From the NCBI GenBank assembly GCA_046565505.1, contig JBKHYJ010000044.1:1-64000 (forward strand): a stretch of DNA of 64,000 bases, in the 5' to 3' direction. Positions 35,192 to 41,653 of the stretch are shown here, in pieces. Each line of letters opens with the position of its first letter. The stretch's first letter is position 1. The notes below the pieces were generated by a model that was not told where the DNA came from, did no database searches, and was given only the letters and a program-made list of their open reading frames with translations. The stretch comes from JBKHYJ01 sp046565505 (GTDB taxonomy: Bacteria; Acidobacteriota; Blastocatellia; UBA7656). The position numbers and the translations under genes were made by a program.

Positions 35192-37618
35192 CTATTGGTG
35201 TTTGCCCGGCTCCGCGTCGCGGTCCGGCTCGGAGTAGTAACGGCTGTAGTAGTACCTCTCGTACCCTTCGCGGCGCAGGTCTACATTATTGAGCACCACG
35301 CCGAATATCTTCGCCCCCACGTTGACGAGTTCCTGGCGCGCGCGCTGCGCGATGCTGCGCGGGCTCTTGCCGCCGTGCACCACGAGTATCACGCCGTCCA
35401 CCATAGAGGAGAGTATCACCGAGTCGCTCACGTTCATCAGCGGCGGCGAGTCTATCAGTATATGATCGTAACGCTCCGACATTATTTGCAGCAGGCCCTT
35501 CATCTTCTCAGAGCTTATAAGCTCTGAGGGGTTCGGGGGTATGGGGCCGCAGGGCAGCAGGTCCAGCTTGGGTATCTGCGCATTACGCACGACCCTTTCA
35601 ATCTTCACGTCACTGGACAGGTATGTCGATAGGCCCTGGGCCTGGTCCAACGCGAAGAGTTTGTGGATCATCGGCTTGCGAAGGTCGCAATCCATAAGCA
35701 GCACGCTGGCCCCGAGCTGCGTCAGCGAGACGGCCGTGTTCACGGCGGTCGTCGTCTTGCCTTCGCCGGGCTGACCGCTCGTAACGAGTATGATCTTGGG
35801 GGGCCGGCTCGCCGCCGAAAGCAATATGGAAGTCCTGACGGCGCGGTAAGCTTCGGCGGCCGACGAGAGGTTATCAAAAAGCATCACGTGCCTGGCGGGG
35901 TCGAGCGCCTCCAGGCTTTCTACGGCGGACTCGCCCTCGGCGATCAGCCTCCTGCCCTTCCTGGGGTTGGCGGCCTTGCCGTTGCCGGCCGCGGCTATCG
36001 CAGGTATGACGCCGAGCGCGGGCAGCCGCACGTAACGGCCGACGTCCTCGACGGTCTTGATGGTGCTGTCGAGGTACTCTAGGAAGTAGGCCAGCCCGAC
36101 GCCCGCGCCCGTGCTTAAAATCAGGCCCAGCAGGATCGTCCGAAAGTGGCTCGGGCCGAGCGGGGATTTCGGCACGCGCGCCGGCTGGATCAGGCGCAAG
36201 TTGTTATGCTGCTGCGCCACCTGGACTTTCGCCTGGCTGGTCTTTTGCAGGAAGTCATTATAAAGCGTTTTGGCCGTGTCGACCTCCTGCTTGAGGATGC
36301 CATACTGGATCGCATCCTGATTCTGCTGGACCGCCTCGCCCTTGCTCTGCTGGAGCGCCGCCTTCAGCGACTGCTCGTCCCGCTGCGCGACGAGGTACTC
36401 GCCCTTGAGCTTTTCTTCGAGCGATTTCCGCGCGGCTTCGATCTGCCCTTTGATCGTGGTGATCTGCTGCCTGGTCTCTATGACCTGCGGGTTCTCGTCG
36501 CCATACTTGAGGTTGAGCTTGTCGGCCGTCGCTTGAAGCTCGTCGAGCCTCGACTGAAGCGACACGATCTTGGGGTCGGCGAAGGCCGCAGGCAGTTGCG
36601 TCAGCCGGCCGGCCGTGACCTCCTCGTAGAGCGATTGCTTCAATATGCGGTCCGTCTCCGCGCGGGTCGCCTGCTCGTGCAGCTTCGACAGCTTGTCTGT
36701 GGTTAAAGTCTCCTTGCCGTCGACGGAGAAAATGTTGTGCTCGCGGGTGTAGTCGGCCAGGGCCTGCTCGGCCTTCTCGACCTTCGCCTGGAACTCACGG
36801 GTCGTCTTGTCGAGCCACTTGGAAGCGTTCGTGAAGTGCTCCGTCTTATTCTCGAAGCTGCTCTCGATGAAGATACGGGCGACGCCGTTCGCGACGGCCG
36901 CCGCGATCACCGGGTCAGTGTGCGTAAATGTAATCTTCAGCGTCCGCGTATCCTTAACCTGTTCGGCCTGTATGCCCCCCGAGATTATGCCGACGTAAGG
37001 GGCGAGGCGCTCGCTCTCCTCCGGGGTGCGGGGCGAGGCGGTGTTGACGGTCTCGGCCAGCGCGTCGATCTTGGCCGGCGGCGGGTCCGCATGCTTCGTC
37101 AGGCCCAGCCGCGCGCCGAAAAGCTCCACCGCCTCCCACGCGGACTTCTTCTGCATGTCGACGAAGTTGGGGTTCTCGTCGAGCCTGAGGTTCATCACCA
37201 CGTCTTCGAGCAGCGGCTCGCTCGTCAGCCTGAAGAGGTTTGTGTTGATGCTGAGCTGCGGGTAATAGAGGTCCGCGTCCTCGCTCTGTATGACGGTGTC
37301 GCCATTCCCCGTGCGGACCGCGGGTGACTCTTTCCCAATCTCGATGAAGGCGGAGGCCAGGTAGGTGGGCCGCATGCGGTAGGATTCGACCGTGACTATG
37401 GTGGTGATGATGATGGCGAGGCTAAGGATGAGCCACCTGCGCCTGCGTATGATGCGCCATATGTCGCCGAAGTTTATGCCCTCTTCTTCGCCATAACCAT
37501 ACCCATAGCCGTAACCCGACGCGGCCGGGTGACCCGCCGCCCTCGAATAAGCGGCTCGCGCGAGCGGCAAATCGCCCGAAGGCGAAATCCTCTCAAGCTC
37601 GACTCTCTCTTCTGCCAT
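35192..37618 (-). CDS. wzc: Wzc-type polysaccharide co-polymerase / bacterial tyrosine autokinase
   Basis: 808 residues. Controls chain length and export. Order: cytoplasmic N-terminus with a tyrosine-glycine run SGYGYGYGYGEEEG (residues about 34-48), membrane helix WLILSLAIIITTIVTV, Wzz domain, long coiled-coil region (about 250-470), GNVR and second helix near 490-515 (GPSHFRTILLGLILSTGAG), and a BY-kinase domain. The kinase has Walker A GQPGEGKTTT (residues 615-624), Walker A' VLLMDCDLRKP and Walker B HILIDSPPLM. The C-terminus bears the autophosphorylation tyrosine cluster YERYYYSRYY. It leads the cluster. No Wza outer-membrane exporter gene is nearby. SD gagaggg precedes the ATG. Confidence 0.95.
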   Translation of the reverse strand: MAEERVELERISPSGDLPLARAAYSRAAGHPAASGYGYGYGYGEEEGINFGDIWRIIRRRRWLILSLAIIITTIVTVESYRMRPTYLASAFIEIGKESPAVRTGNGDTVIQSEDADLYYPQLSINTNLFRLTSEPLLEDVVMNLRLDENPNFVDMQKKSAWEAVELFGARLGLTKHADPPPAKIDALAETVNTASPRTPEESERLAPYVGIISGGIQAEQVKDTRTLKITFTHTDPVIAAAVANGVARIFIESSFENKTEHFTNASKWLDKTTREFQAKVEKAEQALADYTREHNIFSVDGKETLTTDKLSKLHEQATRAETDRILKQSLYEEVTAGRLTQLPAAFADPKIVSLQSRLDELQATADKLNLKYGDENPQVIETRQQITTIKGQIEAARKSLEEKLKGEYLVAQRDEQSLKAALQQSKGEAVQQNQDAIQYGILKQEVDTAKTLYNDFLQKTSQAKVQVAQQHNNLRLIQPARVPKSPLGPSHFRTILLGLILSTGAGVGLAYFLEYLDSTIKTVEDVGRYVRLPALGVIPAIAAAGNGKAANPRKGRRLIAEGESAVESLEALDPARHVMLFDNLSSAAEAYRAVRTSILLSAASRPPKIILVTSGQPGEGKTTTAVNTAVSLTQLGASVLLMDCDLRKPMIHKLFALDQAQGLSTYLSSDVKIERVVRNAQIPKLDLLPCGPIPPNPSELISSEKMKGLLQIMSERYDHILIDSPPLMNVSDSVILSSMVDGVILVVHGGKSPRSIAQRARQELVNVGAKIFGVVLNNVDLRREGYERYYYSRYYSEPDRDAEPGKHQ

Positions 37619-38203
37619 TACTTACCCTCTCTTAAACATGAGCGATGAACGCGGCGCGCATCCGCCCGGCAGGATTCCTGCCCAGGCGCGCCGGCGCGCG
37701 TACTGTGCACGGTTGAGGGCGCTGAAAGATTCAAGGGCGCGGGCCGTCAAGGGCGGCCGCCTGAGCGCCGAGGGCAGGCTACGCCCCGGAGCGTTAAACC
37801 CATGAGGGAAGCTGCTTTTAGCAGCGGCACAATATCCCAAAGTTATACTGATTACTTTGTCGTAAGGGGGTCCGGGTTGACGCTCAGGAGGCAGACCGCG
37901 CCGAAGTGTCCGTCGGGGGCGTCCAATTCGTAACCTGCTGCGATCACTAAGATGATTCTCGGTCCGAGTTAAAAATGGCCGAGTCGGAACCGTCGAATCC
38001 GATTGGCCGGGCCGCACGGACGCGCCAGGATTTCTCTAACTATGAACTACTTTCGGCGAATGAAAACCAGAGGGCATGCAGGTCGCTCAAGACTTATTCT
38101 TCAGGGCTACTCGTAAGTACCGGCGTCGGAGGTCCTGCTCCGATCAGTTATTAGGGGCTCAGGCTTAACCTGAATCGGGGGCGCGTTCGATGAACGGCGT
38201 TAT
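37619..38203. other. Non-coding leader between the polysaccharide and peptide loci
   Basis: No supported gene. A 131-residue minus-strand frame at 37622-38017 is arginine- and proline-rich, matches no family I know and would overlap the autokinase leader. GCTGC-TTTTA-GCAGC (37811-37825) is a small hairpin. If the minus-strand promoter at 38204-38230 is used, the polysaccharide transcript has a leader of about 580 bases, long enough for an antitermination or attenuation element, though I recognise no known one. Confidence 0.45.
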
Positions 38204-38230
38204 ATTATAATCGAAATCCCTCACGGTCAA
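38204..38230 (-). promoter_or_regulatory. Candidate promoter of the polysaccharide cluster
   Basis: On the minus strand TTGACC (38230-38225) is followed by TATAAT (38209-38204) at 15 bases, or by TAATAT at 17. The same AT-rich box, 38206-38211, also reads TATAAT on the plus strand, but without a good -35 there. Consensus match only. Confidence 0.4.
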
Positions 38231-38308
38231 GTCTGCAATTCCAAATGTGTGCCATTTTGCTCTCCGCGACCTGGGCGCGCCGGAAGGGCGGCGCCCCGAT
38301 TGTTTCCT

Positions 38309-38337
38309 TTGACAGGTTCGATTCTTATCTTTAGAAT
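38309..38337 (+). promoter_or_regulatory. Strong sigma70-like promoter of the peptide-modification locus
   Basis: TTGACA (38309-38314), a 17-base spacer, then TAGAAT (38332-38337): perfect -35, five of six at -10, ideal spacing. Transcription would start near 38344, about 180 bases before the PqqD-like gene and three bases before a GTG that opens a 52-codon frame. Confidence 0.6.
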
Positions 38338-38346
38338 AGCCGCGTC

Positions 38347-38505
38347 GTGACACAGGCGCGCGCCGCCAATCCCGTCATGAGATTTGGCAAGCGCGCCCCG
38401 GAGATCAGTTCCCGTGCCGGCAGGATTACCGGCGAAAAGCTTGGCCCATCTCTTCTCGCCCGAGGCAGCCCTCCTTTCGATCTAGACGGTGAGTTGGGGT
38501 ACTGA
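38347..38505 (+). CDS. Possible 52-residue small protein, near-leaderless
   Basis: GTG 38347 opens a frame ending at TGA 38503-38505. It lies about three bases after the predicted transcription start, so it would be translated leaderless or almost so. Visible features are a basic N-terminus and SLLARGSPPFDLDGELGY at the C-terminus. It is in the same frame as the PqqD-like gene, one stop and six codons before it. It may be an accident; there is no family match and no ribosome site. Confidence 0.2.
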   Translation: MTQARAANPVMRFGKRAPEISSRAGRITGEKLGPSLLARGSPPFDLDGELGY

Positions 38506-38523
38506 TACAGAAAGTATAAGAAA

Positions 38524-38820
38524 TTGGCAAAGCGCTTTGTTAAAGATAATCGGTCTGTCACAAGGTCCATCGCCGGCGAAACGATCATCGTGCCCGTAAG
38601 GAGCGGCGTGAGCGACCTCAACTCCATCTACACGCTCAACGAAGTCGGCACGGCCATATGGCAGCTCATCGACGGGCACAGGACCGCCGAGCAGATTGTA
38701 GAAGCCATCGCCGACGAGTATGAAGTGCCCCCGGAGCAAGCTGGTAGGGATGTTTTCGATTACCTCGGCAGACTGGAAGCCGAAGGCCTGATTCGTCAGG
38801 CCGGAGAAGACAAGGCTTAG
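38524..38820 (+). CDS. PqqD-family RiPP recognition element
   Basis: 98 residues. Small winged-helix protein expected to bind the leader of the precursor at 40151 and present it to the radical SAM enzyme. SDLNSIYTLNEVGTAIWQLI followed by the EQIVEAIADEYEVPPEQAGR region is the core PqqD signature. The only possible start is TTG 38524: a stop lies in frame at 38503 and no ATG or GTG falls between. Its ribosome site is weak (cagaaag). Two bases separate its stop from the radical SAM gene, so the two are co-translated. Confidence 0.88.
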   Translation: MAKRFVKDNRSVTRSIAGETIIVPVRSGVSDLNSIYTLNEVGTAIWQLIDGHRTAEQIVEAIADEYEVPPEQAGRDVFDYLGRLEAEGLIRQAGEDKA

Positions 38821-38822
38821 GC

Positions 38823-40088
38823 ATGCAGACACGAAGCTATGGGGATTTCAGCGCCGGGATACACGGCCGGCTGCTTCAAGAGCGCGTCGCCCTGGAGGCG
38901 ACGATTGAGGTCACCAGGCGGTGCCCGCTGGTGTGCGCGCACTGCTACAACAACCTACCGATGGACGACCGGGAGGCGCGGCGCGGAGAGCTGAGCTACG
39001 AAGAGCACTGCCGGATCCTGGACGAGATCGCAGACGCCGGCTGCCTGTGGCTGCTCTACAGCGGCGGCGAGATCTTCGCCAGGAGAGATTTCCTCGACAT
39101 CTACACCTACGCCAAGACGAAGGGTTTGCTCATCACACTATTCACGAACGCGACGATGATCACCCCGAGGATAGCCGACTACCTGCTCGAATGGCCGCCT
39201 TTCTCAATCGAGGTCACTCTCTATGGCCGCACGAAACAGACCTACGAGCGGCTCACGGGCGTCCCCGGGTCGTACGAGAAATGCCTGGCGGGGATCGGGC
39301 TGCTGAAAGAGCGCGGGCTGCCCGTGAAGCTCAAGAGCGTGGCTGTTTCGATCAACAAGCATGAGGTCTGGGACATGCAGCGCTTCGCCGAGCAGGAGCT
39401 GGGCCTGGAGTTCAAGTTCGACGCGATGATGACACCCCGCATAGACTGCTCGCAGAGCCCGCTCGACGTGCGGCTGAAGGCATGGGAGGTCGTGGACTTC
39501 GACCTTCAAGAGCCGCGCAGGGTGCGCGAGTGGAAGCGATTCGCCGAGCGGTTCAACGGCCCCCTGCATTCGCCCGGCGAGGGCGCAGAGATTTATCACT
39601 GCGGCGGCGGGGTGAACGGGTTCGCCATCGACCCCGAAGGCAAGATGAGCATCTGCGTGCTATCACACTTCGACACGTATGACCTGCGCAAAGGGAGCTT
39701 CCGGGAGGGGTGGGAAGGCTTTCTCCTCAAGGTGCGGTCGAAGAAAGCCACCCTGGCGACCAAGTGCGTGAAGTGCGAGATAAAAGCCCTGTGCGGCATG
39801 TGCCCGGCCAACGGCGAGTTGGAGAACGGGCATGCGGAAAAGCCCGTGGAGTTCCTGTGCCATGTGGCGCACCTCCGCGCCAACGTGCTCGACATCAAGG
39901 TCCCCGCGCACGGGCAGTGCGATTACTGCGAGGGCGGCGCGCGACATGACGAATTGATGCGTTCGGCCGACGCGCTTCGGCGCCGCGACGCGAGCAGGCT
40001 CATATCATACGAGGGCGAGAAGAGGTCTCTTCCCATCATGGCCCCCGGCGGCGGATGCTCGACCGGCGGGTGCTCGTCATGCGGATGA
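38823..40088 (+). CDS. Radical SAM/SPASM peptide-modifying enzyme
   Basis: 421 residues. The radical SAM cluster motif is C34-P-L-V-C38-A-H-C41. LLYSGGEIFARRDFL is the GGE SAM-binding motif. The SPASM part carries auxiliary-cluster cysteines: HCGGGVNGFAIDPEGKMSIC, then CVKCEIKALCGMCPANGE, then FLCHVAH. Resembles PqqE- and sactisynthase-type enzymes that make C-C or thioether links on a peptide. Unusual: beyond SPASM there is CDYCEGG and a cysteine-glycine tail GGGCSTGGCSSCG at the very end, similar in style to the precursor core. The precursor gene follows by 62 bases. The bond formed is not predictable; cysteines in the substrate favour a thioether. Confidence 0.92.
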   Translation: MQTRSYGDFSAGIHGRLLQERVALEATIEVTRRCPLVCAHCYNNLPMDDREARRGELSYEEHCRILDEIADAGCLWLLYSGGEIFARRDFLDIYTYAKTKGLLITLFTNATMITPRIADYLLEWPPFSIEVTLYGRTKQTYERLTGVPGSYEKCLAGIGLLKERGLPVKLKSVAVSINKHEVWDMQRFAEQELGLEFKFDAMMTPRIDCSQSPLDVRLKAWEVVDFDLQEPRRVREWKRFAERFNGPLHSPGEGAEIYHCGGGVNGFAIDPEGKMSICVLSHFDTYDLRKGSFREGWEGFLLKVRSKKATLATKCVKCEIKALCGMCPANGELENGHAEKPVEFLCHVAHLRANVLDIKVPAHGQCDYCEGGARHDELMRSADALRRRDASRLISYEGEKRSLPIMAPGGGCSTGGCSSCG

Positions 40089-40150
40089 CCGCGTGACGGC
40101 GCCGGCGTTGCCCCCTGCGAATTCGACGATTCAACTCAGAGGAAAATCAA

Positions 40151-40330
40151 ATGAAGAGTTCCGAGAAAGATAGCAAGCAGAAGAAACCTTACACCAGGCC
40201 GGAGGTCACCCTGGTCGATTTGAGGCCCGAGGAAGCGGTGCTCGGCAACTGCAAGACGCTCGGCAGCTCCGGCCCGGGCACGGTCGGGAGCTGCAAGCCC
40301 GTCGGCAACTGCCAGGGCCAGGGGTCGTAA
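40151..40330 (+). CDS. RiPP precursor peptide, 59 residues
   Basis: ATG 40151 is eight bases after AGAGGA and the frame ends at TAA 40328-40330; too short for a typical ORF cut-off. Residues 1-31 look like a leader: lysine-rich start, then KKPYTRPEVTLVD with Y14-x-x-P17, the leader motif known from lasso precursors. Residues 32-59 look like the core: three copies of G-[NS]-C-[KQ]-x-x-G (G32-C34-G38, G46-C48-G52, G52-C54-G58) around an SSGPGT turn, ending in Ser59. Located between the radical SAM gene and a kinase-like gene. Thioether links at Cys34, Cys48 and Cys54 and phosphorylation of Ser59 are inferences. Confidence 0.82.
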   Translation: MKSSEKDSKQKKPYTRPEVTLVDLRPEEAVLGNCKTLGSSGPGTVGSCKPVGNCQGQGS

Positions 40331-40369
40331 GGAAGGCACGGCGTTACTTCCGGCACCTCATTTCCCCCA

Positions 40370-41305
40370 GTGGCAGAAACCTCGATGGCCGAGCGCATGC
40401 GAAACAACTCTTCGCCTACTCATGAAAATGCCGGCGCGGTCCGCATAAGCATCGCGGGCATCACGGTCGCGCTCACCTCCGACGACCCCGCGATGCGACT
40501 GCGCGTGGAAGACGCGACCGAAAAGTTCGTCGTCGAGGAAGCCATACCCGACGTGGTTGTGCGCGCATCCCTCGGCGAAATATCCGAAGCGGTCGCGGGG
40601 GAAAAGTTATTCGACTCCGGCGCCCTGTGGCGGCTGTACCGCGAAGGCGGGCGCCACCTTTTCCGCTTCACCTCCCCGTATTACGGGCCGCTCCCGTACA
40701 AGGAGGCCTCTTTCAACTCGGCCTTCAGCGAGGGCGAGGTTCGACTCCACAGTCCTTTTTTCGACGCGGCGAATCCCCTCTATCCGATGGAGTACCCGCT
40801 TGACGAGCTGCTGATACTGAGTCACCTGGCAATGGGTAAGGGCGTGGAGGTCCATTCGAGCGGCGTCATAGATTCGTCGGGCGAGGGGCTTCTTTTCGTA
40901 GGTCAGTCGGGCGCGGGCAAGACGACGATGACACAGCTGTGGCAGAAGCATGAGGGCGTGAAGGTCCTGAGCGACGACCGCATAATCCTGCGCAAGGTGG
41001 GCGATAGCGTCTGGATGTACGGGACCCCCTGGCATGGCGAGGCGGAGATTTCTTGCGCGGCACGGGCCCGCCTGTCACACATTTTCTTTTTGCGCCACGG
41101 CGTGAAAAACGAGCTTGCCACTAAGAAAAGGGCCGAAGCGGCCGTGAGACTGTTCGCCTGCGGCTTCCCCCCGTTCCACAGCCCCTCGGGCCTCGACTTC
41201 ACGCTCCGCTTTTACGACGAGCTGACGGAAAGCGTCCCGTGCTCCGAGCTGACCTTCCTCCCTGACGACGCGGTGATTGAATTCATCAGGCGGCGCGCGG
41301 ATTGA
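40370..41305 (+). CDS. HPr-kinase-like ATPase, probable peptide kinase
   Basis: 311 residues from GTG 40370; ATG 40385 is an alternative and neither has a clear ribosome site. The C-terminal half has a P-loop GQSGAGKTT (residues 178-186) and LSDDRIILRK, matching HPr kinase/PEP-carboxykinase-like proteins found with lasso and other RiPP genes. Relatives in lasso clusters phosphorylate the C-terminal serine of the precursor, and the precursor 40 bases upstream ends in serine. The N-terminal 150 residues are a less conserved beta-rich domain. Cytoplasmic. Kinase activity here is inferred; such proteins can also be regulatory. Confidence 0.82.
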   Translation: MAETSMAERMRNNSSPTHENAGAVRISIAGITVALTSDDPAMRLRVEDATEKFVVEEAIPDVVVRASLGEISEAVAGEKLFDSGALWRLYREGGRHLFRFTSPYYGPLPYKEASFNSAFSEGEVRLHSPFFDAANPLYPMEYPLDELLILSHLAMGKGVEVHSSGVIDSSGEGLLFVGQSGAGKTTMTQLWQKHEGVKVLSDDRIILRKVGDSVWMYGTPWHGEAEISCAARARLSHIFFLRHGVKNELATKKRAEAAVRLFACGFPPFHSPSGLDFTLRFYDELTESVPCSELTFLPDDAVIEFIRRRAD

Positions 41306-41653
41306 ACTCGCACGGGGCGTAAAACGGGCCCCGGAGCGCGCGGCCAGGTGAGATTTGTGTTCCATTACCGAGGAAGTTGGGGCACGATAAGAGGCCGCAT
41401 TCGACCTCGTTTCACTTGACGCGGGCCTCGGCACCAATGACATACGCGCCAGCCCGAGCAGGCGTCTAGACAGCCTCGGGTGATCGGCGGGCGCTGTTTA
41501 TGTGATAGGCAGGCCGGCGCAAGCCCCGCAGGTGCTGCCATAAGAAGTGACGAGTCGTCTTCGCGATAAATGCCCCCGATTCCGGTTTCCACTTCATCGA
41601 CGAATTGACCTGGCCCTTCAGCGGGCCGCTCGACCGAGCGGGTTAAGCAAAGC
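41306..41653. other. Gap of 348 bases inside the peptide locus
   Basis: No supported gene on either strand. A GTG-started 23-codon frame (41348-41419) and a 96-residue minus-strand frame lack support. CCGCTC (41626-41631) and GAGCGG (41636-41641) form a hairpin that ends 12 bases before the next ATG and could affect its translation. A separate promoter for the peptidase-nucleotidyltransferase gene is possible but I see none of good consensus. Confidence 0.4.

Noticed and set aside
37622..38017. 131-residue minus-strand frame upstream of the autokinase gene
   Set aside because: Arginine/proline-rich composition typical of a chance frame in GC-rich DNA; no ribosome site; lies in the likely leader.
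41348..41419. GTG-started 23-codon frame in the peptide locus, as a second precursor
   Set aside because: No ribosome site, no leader motif, no cysteine and no resemblance to the clear precursor.
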